This document shows, in pieces, positions 42,836-52,599 of a DNA stretch of 64,000 nt (the first letter of the stretch is position 1; each line of letters begins with the position of its first letter). The stretch is from positions 3,925,001-3,989,000 of the forward strand of contig OX421503.1 in NCBI GenBank assembly GCA_949126835.1, read 5' to 3'. Both the position numbers and the translations under genes were made by a program. The stretch comes from Anisus vortex. Taxonomy: Eukaryota; Mollusca; Gastropoda; Planorbidae. The notes beneath the pieces were generated by a model. It was not told where the DNA came from and searched no databases. It was given only the letters and a program-made list of their open reading frames with translations.

Positions 42836-45800
42836 CTATTTTGTATTAAGTTTAATGGCAGGATCAAGTAGAGTCTTATCAATGTCCTTGTTTTCTCCAG
42901 TTCTGTTAAAAAATATAATAAAATTGTAACAATTTCATGATTACTGATAAATTAATACAGTTTATTAAACATTTATAAATTACACTTCATCAAAAATGTA
43001 TATTTTTGTAAAAAAATATGTTAACCCTTACAGTCCCGGGCGCGTATATAGCGGAACTGAAGGCAGCATAGATAGAAGTAGGTCGGTACGGGAAGGGTTA
43101 ATGCAGATAAAACACAAATATGGCTTTTTCTTTTTGGTCAAGCTAAAATATTGTGTATAGGTAACTAATTTTTGGGTCCCAAGAATACAATGGAACTCTG
43201 TTCATGTCAAATTATCTGTCAGCTAGGTGGAGATACTGGTTTATAACCAGGTGTAAATATTTCAACCTGAGACTTTGTGAAATGAGTACCCATTTTTTTT
43301 TTCCCGAGACTCTTACTGAATAACATTTATATATATAACCTATAATGTGTATGTGGATTCTGATCACCATTAGTTAATTTAAAGATGTGTGACCTTATTG
43401 TCTCACATTTTACTTTTGCAATCTCGCTTCCTGCTTGTGTCCTCTCTAACTGAGTTTCTAGCATATCTGCATGTTATGTGGGTGACCTGGGTTTCATTCC
43501 CCAAAAGTTTACATTAATATTACTTTTTTTTAAAAAGAATTGCAGGACCTAAAGCTTTTAAAAAAGGTTTTTAGTACCAATAAGAAAAATCTAATAATAT
43601 TATATTTTAGACATGCAGGAGACAGGTGTTTTGATTCTCGCAGCCAGGGATAGTCCAAACTTTTTGTTAAATAAAAACACATGCATTTTTTAACTCTAGT
43701 ACAATATTTATTTTAAATTACTTTCCTAAAAGTTTTCAGTAAATAAGTAATAACTACATTTTTAAAAATTAATATATATTTCTGTTCGTTGTACTTTATA
43801 CAATTTTTATCTGTAGTTATAGACCTATGTACTTAATTTCCATGGGCAACGCCGGGCAATTTAGCTTGTATTATATATAAAAAAGGAACTCATCTTGGTT
43901 TTAGTTAGTAAATAAATTATTTAACGGTACAAGACTTATTTTTAAATGCCATAAACTGTTCATAAACAATTTTTTTTAACAGAAACATATGTGAATACAG
44001 TATACCCCCGCTATTCATGGGGGTTACGTTCTTTACCTCCCTGCAAATGGCGAAAAAAACTCACATATTGGATGCAGTTTTAAAACGCCTATGTATGGTA
44101 TGAGATTGTATACAGTACTAAATGCTTCCCAAACACTTTCTAAACACACTCTTACTCGTTAATACAGTTATCGAAAAGCGCATTTAGTCTCTATGACCTA
44201 CAATAACCTGGTTTAAGGGGCATTCGTTTTTAAGACGTTATGACGCTAACCCAGTATACCAGGCATGCGATGCGTTAGGGTTAAGAACAGAACCCGCTAA
44301 TATGCGGGGCCGCGAATAGGTGAGGGTATACTGTATATCAATGAAGTAAGAAGAATATCATGTTACCCAGCTGGAACAATATTTATGAATTCAACATCAT
44401 CCCAGTGGTCACTGATCTCATCCTGACTTTCAAGAACTATTTGCTTGTTCAAGTGACAATGCAGCACAACCTCAAGATACATGTGTTGGTCACCACAACA
44501 GCTTTCCAAAAACTGGTGAAGAAGATGAAATAAAATGGCCATTTCAAATTTATTTGAAAAAAGGGCCTTTATTCTATTTAAGTGATTATTTTTACACAAA
44601 CTTTAAATATTTGTTAAAATCAAATCTGTGTTTGGCTGTGGATATTTTTGTTGATGTATATCATCATCTTGAATCATTATCATGATTCATGATCCAGCAG
44701 CCATTGTTGATGTGTATAATCATGCAGGAGATATTGATATTTACAAAGTTCTCCGATGTGGTAAACAATGCTTTACATTACCTAGAAGAATTTTTTTTTC
44801 GATCTTTGTAATAAAATATTTTTTTTTCTTTTTATATTTTTAAATACCGTAAGTATAAATTGGTACAAAGAACAATTTCAAACACATCATCTTCAGACTA
44901 AGGACTGAACACAACAGGCTGAAGCAACATATGTTCCACAACCTATGCATCAGAGCAAGCAAAATTTGCCCATCTGGAACAGCTCCCGAAAATGCAGAAC
45001 ATTTACTTTAGACCTGCCCCCCCCCTGTACCACTCTACATGGTCAGCCAAATGGCCCCAGGAAACTACACTCAATGACAAACTGTATATGCAACTGACAG
45101 TCAAATCACAGTTATTACAACTATTTGACTTGTTGTCTGAATCATCCAAATCATACTTTTTGACTACAAAGAAGAAGCTACAAAGAACTTTTATTTGTAA
45201 CCAAAAGATTTTTACAAGAAATAATTATACCGGTATCCAGGGCCCTTTGCCTCAATACAGTTTTTATGTATTTTTTTATTGGCAGAACACCTTAAAAACA
45301 TATAAAGCATATTGCACAACTTAATTACATTTATTTCTTTTAAGTCAAATTAAAACATGTTTTTGTTAAATGTGCACACTTTTTTAAAAAATAACCTTTT
45401 TAAGCAAATTTATTCACATGATTGCCAAATTGCATGTTTATTAATCTACTTACTTCACGAGCAGTTTCATGTTCAAATATGTTTCTGGGCTTTACTTCAT
45501 CATTAAAGTGTGTATTGATGCATCTTGACCTTGAGTTGTGTGCCTCTGAAACATGAATTAAAAAAACTCTTTATTGATCATTTTCTTTAGTCCAGAGCCA
45601 CTATTATACAGCCCACCTTGCTGTTAGCTCACTACTCACTATATTGGCCTTCCTTATAAAACTAGGTCTAGATGATGCCATATCTCATATAATATTCTTA
45701 TTGTTTAAATTAAATAAAAGTTCAAATTAGTATTTTTATAGCCATTTAATTATAGTTATAGGGAGAATTAATTGGGAGAGAACCAATTTTAATATTTGCA

Positions 45801-47706
45801 GTAACTTAATGTTTTTTAATTTACAGAAATTTACTCTTATGGATTGAAGTAACCTACTAGCCTATATGCTATCTTAGACTATCTATATTATATATGGCTG
45901 TGACTATTCGTACACTCGGTGTACGAATAGACTACTGGTCTATCCGTACACGACATGCGCAGTGATGATTATAATTGACTCTGCCTCAAAACCAGCGCTG
46001 AATTTCTATTTGCTGTGTGTTGTATAAAGAGGGGACAGGTTCTACCCCGCTGTCAGTCGTAGTTATAATAGTTAATTTTTTAAAATTCAATTATAGTATA
46101 GCCTATCCAGTTGAACGCGATTGTTTTTTTTTTATAATTAGCAAATTACTTTTACTGTTGTTTTTTTTAAATAATAGTTTATCATTATATTTATAAATAA
46201 TTCAGACGGGTCTTTTATGTCAAAAAAAAAATATTTTTTTTTTTAGTGTTTGTTCTACAGCCTAGCCTACTAAACCAAAAAAAGTCAAGATTTAATTACC
46301 AGTTGCCTTGGTTATAGGATAAGAATTCCAAATTCCAACTATACACACAAATAGAATAGTAGGCTAATAAGGACTTAATAATATTGCTCAATACTCCACC
46401 CAAGACAATAACATACATACAACAAAACCAGTAAAATCTCTTCACAGCACTTTATTCAGTCTTGGAAACAGAACATCAAGCAATCATATATATAGCCTAC
46501 CTGTACCGGTTTATATAGGCCTTTATATAGCCTATATATATAATATATATACATAGGCTTATATATATTATCATTTATAAACAAAGGTATCTATAAGTAG
46601 GCCTATAACTATAAGGATAGGATTACATTATGATACATACAGACAAGCCAAAGAAATTAACTTAACAAAACTACAAGTTTAACCAGGACTAACAATATTA
46701 GAAAAGAGTAAATTAAAAAAAACAAAAACATTCACGTTCAACTGGATATACTAAAAATTGAATTTAAAAAAAAAAAACTGACAGTGGCTGACGGCTGGGT
46801 AGAACCTCTTGCCTCATATAACAGCTCACCGTTCTAACCACTAGGCCAGGAATACTTAGTTAAAAACAGCAGTCTATATATTTAAGATGTTTAAATATTT
46901 TTTAAATGCGCAAAAGAAATGGGCAGTCGAATTTAATTATCAGTGCGCATGCCGTGTACAAATAGCTATCCGTACATGGGTGTACAAATAGACACTTCCA
47001 ATATCTCCAATCTTTAAAATACTTTTTCAGGCCTCTCTAAACCAGGGCAAAGTGCCTGAAGATTGGAAATTAGCTAATGTAACCCCCTTTTCAAAAAAGG
47101 AGATAAATCTGACCCCGGAAATTACAGACCTGTTTCCCTAACAAGCATAACATGTAAAATACTTGAACATATAATATATAGTAGTAGGCCTATAGTAAAT
47201 CATCTAGACAAACTTAATGCACTGTGCCCACACCAACATGGCTTAAGGAAAAATAGATCATGTGAGACTCAATTAATAGGCTTAATAGACGACTTGTCTA
47301 AAGGATTAGATAATAACAACCAAATATATCAACCAATATATATCTATTCTATAATATTAATCTATCATTTGATTGTGTTTATAAAAAACTTAATAACAAT
47401 TTTCAAATTGGCTAATTTCGTAATAGTAATTTGGTAGGGCTAGCTATTTATATTTAAAACCATATAGTAGGCTACCATCATATTCATATCATAGTCATAC
47501 TCATTGAGTCATTGTGTTTAGCCTTATTTGATTATTTGACTTAATAAATTGCCTTAATTATAATTCCATAATTTCGTGTCTAATGAGTCATGACGACTAA
47601 TGAAGACTGTCTAGGAGTCACTAGGTCCCTAGGACGTCCAAGTCTTACCATTCTCTTCTTTGCCAGTTCGAACATGATCTCCTGGTTTATTTAGCCAGTT
47701 GCCCAT
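42836..47706 (-). CDS. cluster gene C: 120-aa protein, predicted N-myristoylated
   Basis: Exons on the - strand: 47649-47706 (ATG at 47704-47706), 45454-45545, 44367-44512 and 42836-42902 (TAG at 42836-42838). They form one 121-codon frame with intron phases 1, 0 and 2. The N-terminus MGNWLNKPGDHVRTGKEEN parallels gene B's MGNFLNKQGDH and fits the myristoylation pattern. The module has CINTHF, IFEHETARE at the exon edge, FLESCC, LEVVLHCHLNKQIVL, DEISDHWDDVEFINIVPAG, then the tail TGENKDIDKTLLDPAIKL. The three-residue shorter third exon and the missing LP[DN]G are shared or derived relative to A and D. The B and C modules are much closer to each other than to A or D, pointing to a recent duplication. 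Function unknown. Confidence 0.8.
43025..43097. mobile_element. 73-bp piggyBac-type MITE flanked by TTAA
   Basis: TTAA at 43021-43024 and 43098-43101. Ends CCCTTACAGTCCCGGGCGCG and AGGTCGGTACGGGAAGGG match the ends of the 612-bp element at 13937-14548. It is the minimal version of that family and lies in gene C's last intron. Confidence 0.75.
43328..43876 (+). mobile_element. candidate non-autonomous Helitron with tRNA-like segment
   Basis: It starts at TATATATATAACC with GTGTATGTGGATTC. A segment GGGTGACCTGGGTTTCATTC resembles a tRNA T-arm/B box. It ends in the small palindrome region GGGCAACGCCGGGCAATTTA followed by GCTTGT. A near-terminal hairpin and CTAG-like end is typical of Helitrons, here degenerate. 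It is homologous to 49779-50045. Confidence 0.45.
43998..44333. mobile_element. 336-bp mariner/Tigger-type MITE with TA duplication
   Basis: The left end is CAGTATACCCCCGCTATTC and the right end GAATAGGTGAGGGTATACTG is its imperfect reverse complement. TA is present on both sides (43996-43997, 44334-44335). The termini resemble pogo/Tigger elements. There is no coding capacity. It sits 33 bp from gene C exon 3, in the last intron. Confidence 0.75.
44520..45450. other. gene C phase-0 intron
   Basis: Contains an ORF-like stretch at 44992-45324 with no recognisable motif. I see no repeat relation to the rest of the window. Confidence 0.4.
45899..46996. mobile_element. element with long imperfect TIRs in gene C intron 1
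   Basis: The left end is TTCGTACACTCGGTGTACGA, then TCTATCCGTACACGACATGC and GCAGTGATGATTATAATTGA. The right end reads, reversed, TGTCTATTTGTACACCCATG, TACGGATAGC, GTACACGGCATGCGCACTGA. The TIR is ~70 bp with internal GTACA/TGTAC sub-palindromes. There is no transposase and the superfamily is unknown. A LINE fragment begins directly at its right edge. Confidence 0.65.
46997..47325 (+). mobile_element. CR1-like LINE fragment (RT fingers/palm)
   Basis: ATATCTCCAATCTTTAAAAT to ATTAGATAATAACAACCAAA is >95% identical to 35519-35835, including the same TTTTCAAAAAAGG frameshift site. That shared frameshift implies both copies came from a source already carrying it. Confidence 0.9.
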
Positions 47707-47822
47707 TATCAAATTACCGCATATGTTTCATTATATATCCAACAACAATTTTGTTTTTTTGACTCGAGACTTAGAGCCTTAAGTTTATATTTACTGCGAC
47801 TAATTTTTTTAGAAACTAAAAC

Positions 47823-47885
47823 GGAAATTTCCCGCAATTTATCTATATTTATCAGGAATGTTTTCCCCCTCACTGGTCTATATAA
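47823..47885 (-). promoter_or_regulatory. promoter-like block of gene C with Rel-type site
   Basis: On the - strand: TTTATATAG (47878-47885), CAGTG (47871-47875), a G run, then GGGAAATTTCC (47823-47833) followed by GTTTTAG. The box-to-site distance is 46 bp, identical to gene A. It lies 117 bp before the ATG. Confidence 0.5.
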
Positions 47886-48106
47886 ATTATAAAAATAAGA
47901 GACAAAGCTTGACGGTCAGCAGTCGATAGACCTAGATCATAGCCTATATATTCCTATACTATAATACGAGTTAAAATTGTATGTATATATATTATATTTA
48001 TATATATATATGTGTATATGTGGAAATTTTCTTCAAAAGCGCTCTAACGATTATCTTCATGTTTTAATGCACGACTTGTTTCACCTAAAAAAAAATCTAC
48101 AGCTTT

Positions 48107-48815
48107 TCGGCCCCACAAATAAAAATCGAAAATGAACGTTAGACAAAAATACCCTTTATTAGCCCCACGAAACGGTACGGAAGTCGGTAAAACTAATTTT
48201 TCAATAAATTCAAAAAATGCGAAGAAAAGGGTCCTAGGTCGTTTTTTAGATTATTATTGATTTGTAATGTTGAATGCCTTAACTTATAGCTGTGAAATTT
48301 TCAAGCTAAAATGATTTTTACAAATTACAAAAAAATGTGTTTTTATGCAACTTAACTTTAAATTGTTAAAAAATATAATAAATATTACTTAAAACATTTA
48401 AAACTTTAACAGCTTGAAATGTGTTTTATTTCATTATCATTATGTTTGTTAAATCTCAAGACGATTGGTCAATATATGTATGTCCTGGAAATAGTTAATT
48501 ATATGTTGCAATGCTAAATTTTAAAAAATTGGTACCGTTTTCTTTTTCATTTTTCTCCAAAAGGACTTCCCTTACTTTTGCTTATGTAATTTTGAATAAC
48601 TTTTGAACCAAATAATGGATTTTAAAGCTTTTTTCACCAGCATGTAGATAAATGAATTAGCTTTAATTCAATACCTAAAACTAAATATCCTATTTTGGCG
48701 ACTTCAGTACCATTCCGTGGGGTTGCATCACCTTTAGATTTATCGTAGATAATTGATTTTAGCCGTGAAAACATGCCATTGATCGACCCACGTGTGGTGC
48801 GGCTTTCAACAGTGG
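48107..48815. mobile_element. palindromic element with subterminal inverted repeats
   Basis: CCCCACGAAACGGTACGGAA at ~48165 pairs with the reverse complement of TACCATTCCGTGGGG at ~48707. The similarity extends into AGTCGGTAAAACTA / AGTCGCCAAAATAG. The interior is AT-rich and non-coding. The outer boundaries are not resolved. Confidence 0.5.
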
Positions 48816-48961
48816 TGTTTTGTTGCGTCGCAATTATGACGTTGCGGAAATACCCGTTCAACATTAACAAGAAGTTTAATTTCTTGTTTATGCTGGCTGT
48901 TTTGCGCACCGATGATAGATATAATTTAAAGCAAGACCAAGTGTAATAATTTATGTAATGC

Positions 48962-49025
48962 AGGGTGTGCAAACTACAGCCAGTGGTTGACTCGCGGGCT
49001 GACAAATAATAGTATGCGGCCCTTG
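48962..49025 (-). mobile_element. hAT terminal fragment
   Basis: CAGGGTGTGCAAACTACAGC, then CTCGCGGGCTGA and ATGCGGCCCTTGAG is the widely found end of hAT elements (CAGGGGTG..CGCGGG..GCGGCCC). No partner end is found. Confidence 0.5.
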
Positions 49026-49778
49026 AGGCTTATTTAGATTAAAACGTCCTCAATATATTTTAGATTAAATTAAAAATAAAATAAAAAATAAAATATTTAC
49101 GTATTAATTACTAGTGAGATAATAGTTTTGCCGTTTAAATAATAACAGAATTAGATGAGATTTCTCCAAACTATATGCCTATTTGTAAATTTTGTTTATT
49201 AAACATTATTTTAGAAAAAAAAAAACACGTCGAAAATAATAATAGGAACCACTTTTTTTTATACAAGACATATGTTTACGAATGTTTTATTAAATATATC
49301 TATGATTTGCTTAGGCCCTATATAGGCCTACCCAAGTAAGATATATTAGAATATGTTAACATTGTCAATTCGAAATCTGGTAAACGAGAAAAGATGTATT
49401 CAGTATATTCGTATTTTCCTTATAACAATAGTCAGAAGTGTAATATACTGTTAGTTTTATTGAGGGGCGGGGGGAGGGGGGGGGAGGAATTAAACACATC
49501 ATCTAACGTAGCCTATATATATTATAATCTTTTCATTTGCAGTCTTTTCAATGAATAACCTAATTTTACCGTTAATTATTTAGTATTTAAGTTTAATGCT
49601 CAAAATTAAAAAAAAAAAAGAAAATGTTTATATTAATCAATATTATATTTTGCCGCGATAGTTTATTTTAAATAGTAACACAAATGGAGGATATTAGATA
49701 ATGTTAACACCAAACTATATTTTTTTACTTTTTTGTCAAACAATGTTTGGAATAATACATTGAAAACATTGAAAATCT

Positions 49779-50045
49779 ATATATATAAAAAGATCGTGTT
49801 TGTGTCCCCACGGATCCCCATTGGTCAATTTGTGAGTTTGTGTCACTGACTTATTTAGGCCTAGTGACCTAGTCCTATATACTGACTAATAGCTTTTCAC
49901 ATCTGACATGTGCCTTCTCTAGCTAAGTTGTTAACGTAGAGGACTGCTGTGCGGGCGACCCGGGTTCGATTCTCATGTTAGACTATGCCTATTTTTTTTA
50001 CCCGATTTACATTTATTCGTAGACCTTTTTAATTCATATCAAACA
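49779..50045 (+). mobile_element. candidate Helitron 5' part with tRNA-like segment
   Basis: TCTATATATATAAAAAGATC with GTGTTTGTGTCCCC, then GGATCCCCATTGGTCAATTT, then GCGGGCGACCCGGGTTCGAT, an intact B-box/T-arm word. It is homologous to 43328-43560. The 5'-TC start after A fits a Helitron. Confidence 0.45.
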
Positions 50046-50139
50046 TGTTTGCCGGCCGTAACTCATTGTTAGCTTGAATGGGTTGAGGGAGGGAGTTAAA
50101 AAAATTGACATAATTTTATAGGAAAGTTTGACAGTTGTT

Positions 50140-50480
50140 AAAGTTAATTAATTAATTAATTAATTGGTCATTTATATAGCGCCTCACTCCATGCTAATAA
50201 AAGCATGCTCAGCGCGCTCACAAAAACGAAACGACAATAACACTCTAAAGTTTCGGCCGATGGAGGCACGAAACGACAATAACATTTTAAAATAGTTTTA
50301 AACAAGTTTTTTGCTGATGGATGTGTACTTTATCAACTTAGTTGAAAAGGAAAGTCTTCAAATTCTTCTTGAATGCCTTTTTTGACACAAGAGTTTTTCA
50401 GTGTCTCAGGTAAGCCGTTTCACAGTGAAGGCGCCACAGGTTCAAAAGAGCGTACACCAATAGGGGAAGGGGTAGAAGAA
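50140..50480. repeat. dispersed repeat with TTTATATAGCGCC and GCATGCTCAGCGCGC
   Basis: After (TTAA)n at 50143-50164 comes GGTCATTTATATAGCGCCTC, then AAGCATGCTCAGCGCGCTCA and GGTAAGCCGTTTCACAGTGA. This resembles a repeat I know from other marine invertebrates, probably a non-autonomous DNA element. ACGAAACGACAATAACA occurs twice inside. Confidence 0.5.
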
Positions 50481-50599
50481 CTAAAAATTGTAACGTAATT
50501 CACGATATTTTAAATTTAAACTTTTTATTTTCAGTTTTTTAAAATACATAACATTATTACATAACTGACATATATTTCTGTTGGATTTAAAACTGACAA

Positions 50600-51550
50600 C
50601 TCTAGCCTACATGTTTTTTTTTTTTGGGGGGGGGGGGGTTAAAATGAGATTAAGCTGGGTTTTTTTTTGGGTATTTTTTTTTGGGGGGGGGGTTGTTATT
50701 GGGCAAAATCTAGATATTAGACTGCACAAATAAAAATCTGCTTCGACTGTTAGAATTTAAAGCCCATGTTATTCATAGTAGAAAAAAGAAAAAGACAAAT
50801 ACAATTTATAGGTCTGGTAAAGACGTATTTTAAAAATGTATGCACTGTTGTTTTACATACACATTATGTTATGGTACAAGCCCCTGCTCTTTATTACCGA
50901 TCGAATGATCGGTCACCTGGTACTATATAATAATATACACAATCTAAATTCCCCGGCGATGGCCGGGTGTTGCAGTACAGTTTATTCACTGCAACATGAT
51001 TTGAATGGTTGAATCAGTGAGTGAAGTTTTTCTCTAAATAAATATAAACAGTAGTGAAGTGTGCAAAAGAAGAATGTAAGAAAAGCATGATTTGAGTGAG
51101 TGGTCAAGAATTGACAAGGGAGAGAATGATAGTGTGAATAATCAGTAGGCCCTACATGTTGGATTCTTGAGGTAGAAGGTTCAGTTTTATATAAGTTCTG
51201 TTGAACTAGTTGTGTCATACTTAAATTGATTCAAGTCTAAGTCTTGTAGACTTTGAATAGTGTTTAAATAAATAAAGAATCATATAAGGAGCTAGATAAA
51301 GTGCTCAAGATATAAGTATATGACTATAAATGAAGAATGATGTTATGAAGATGTTATGATACAATTGACGATTTATATGCAAGTAGTATTTGTGAACCAT
51401 GTGCTGCGTCCATTGACGGTCCATTGATGTATTATATGTAATAAACTTATCATCTTAAGAAACCTACGTGTACTCAAATATTCATGTTTACTGTTGTTCA
51501 ATAGTCAATATTACACGCCTCTGAAATAATATAATAATAAGAATAATATT
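50600..51550. other. spacer C-D with G runs and a possible solo LTR
   Basis: G runs lie at 50626-50638 and 50683-50692. A block at ~50990-51520 ends with TAATAAACTTATCATCTTAA and ATATTACACGCC, the layout of an LTR 3' part, but no ends or target duplication could be assigned. The small ORF here is not convincing. Confidence 0.25.
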
Positions 51551-51779
51551 AAGAACAATGCAGTAACACCGGGGGGGGGGGGGAAATAAAACAGGCCTAT
51601 ATAAGCTACACATAACAATTGTATTTAAAAATTCTTATTTTTACTGAGGACATTTAGGAAAGTAATTTAAAATAAAAATTGTATAACCTTATTATATAGC
51701 CTATAGAATATAGGAATATATATCGGGTTAAAAATAGGCGTCTTTTTATTTAACAAATAGCTAAATTTAGTAAATTGCC

Positions 51780-51890
51780 AGAAAAGAGCTGCAAGGTTCA
51801 TTACCAGTGATTATTCATAACTGACAAGAGTAACGTACACGTAACCGATAGTTAAACCACTAAACCTAGAAACACTAGAGCATGGCAGTG
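51780..51890 (+). mobile_element. CR1-like LINE fragment interrupted by a MITE end
   Basis: AGAAAAGAGCTGCAAGGTTC through CTAAACCTAGAAACACTAGA matches 36570-36660. The match stops at ~51890, just before a CAGTGGCGTAGCTAGG terminus at 51896. Confidence 0.85.
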
Positions 51891-51895
51891 GCGTA

Positions 51896-52000
51896 GCTAG
51901 GGTGGGGGAGGGGGGTCCAAATTTGAAAGTCCCCCCGGGCCCCAACTTGAGGGGGGCCCTCAAAGGAGTGTCCGAATTTTTTTTTTCTTTAAAGATAAAA
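51896..52000 (+). mobile_element. hAT-type MITE end (CAGTGGCGTAGCTAGG)
   Basis: CAGTGGCGTAGCTAGGGTGG is a terminus commonly seen in invertebrate genomes. It is followed by G- and C-rich sequence (CCCCCCGGGCCCC, GGGGGGCCCTC). The other end is not identified. Confidence 0.5.
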
Positions 52001-52214
52001 TATTACGCCGCTGCCTTGTAATCTTGCTATTCACATTGTTATATAAGCTAGTGACCCTGTTGCATGTATTCCACACATACATGTATTAAGGATTTCAAAA
52101 TTACGTATATCAACACGCATGTAAAAACTGGTAAAAAGTTTACTAAAAACTGTCAATACATAAACTCCGGTTTTTGTAAAACACGTTATCTTGACGGCAT
52201 TTTATCGGTATCTT

Positions 52215-52465
52215 CAGTGGCGTATTTGGGCATGTTCCACTGGAACAGGGGCCTCACACAAAGGGGGCCCCCACACATCCCAAAAATAATTTTTTTTAGT
52301 GACATCCCCATTCTTTCGTTGAAAATTTCAAATAAAATGCAATTATTCCCCTACAATTTTAAGCACTCCAGACCAACCAAGCTAAGCGAGACATACAATT
52401 TATTTATGATTTTACACAATGTAACATGAATTAACGTCACTTTTCTTCTGAGGTATGTGGAAGGC
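52215..52465 (+). mobile_element. hAT-type MITE (CAGTGGCGTATTT family), right end lost
   Basis: CAGTGGCGTATTTGGGCATG then the same body as at 39816-40131, including GTGACATCCCCATTCTTTCG and AAGCACTCCAGACCAACCAA, ending within TGAGGTATGTGGAAGGC. Confidence 0.8.
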
Positions 52466-52507
52466 AGAGACGAGGTAGGGGTCAGTAATTGGCAAATAAG
52501 CTTCTGG

Positions 52508-52595
52508 TGAGCAGCCGGCTGGTCCTGTGGTTGGATCACTGGACTGTCAACTGTGAACCCTGCTGACCTATCACTGTCGCCCTAACATCTGCTAA
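52508..52595 (+). mobile_element. SINE family 2 head fragment
   Basis: GCAGCCGGCTGGTCCTGTGG, TTGGATCACTGGACTGTCAA, CTGTGAACCCTGCTGACC. It is collinear with the head at 23790-23845 but lacks the LINE-like tail. Confidence 0.7.
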
Positions 52596-52599
52596 TGTT

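Noticed and set aside
44992..45324. 110-codon ORF on the + strand in gene C's intron
   Set aside because: No recognisable motif, antisense to gene C, no codon bias visible.
48634..49005. 123-codon ORF on the - strand
   Set aside because: It covers the right arm of a palindromic repeat and a hAT end; no motif.
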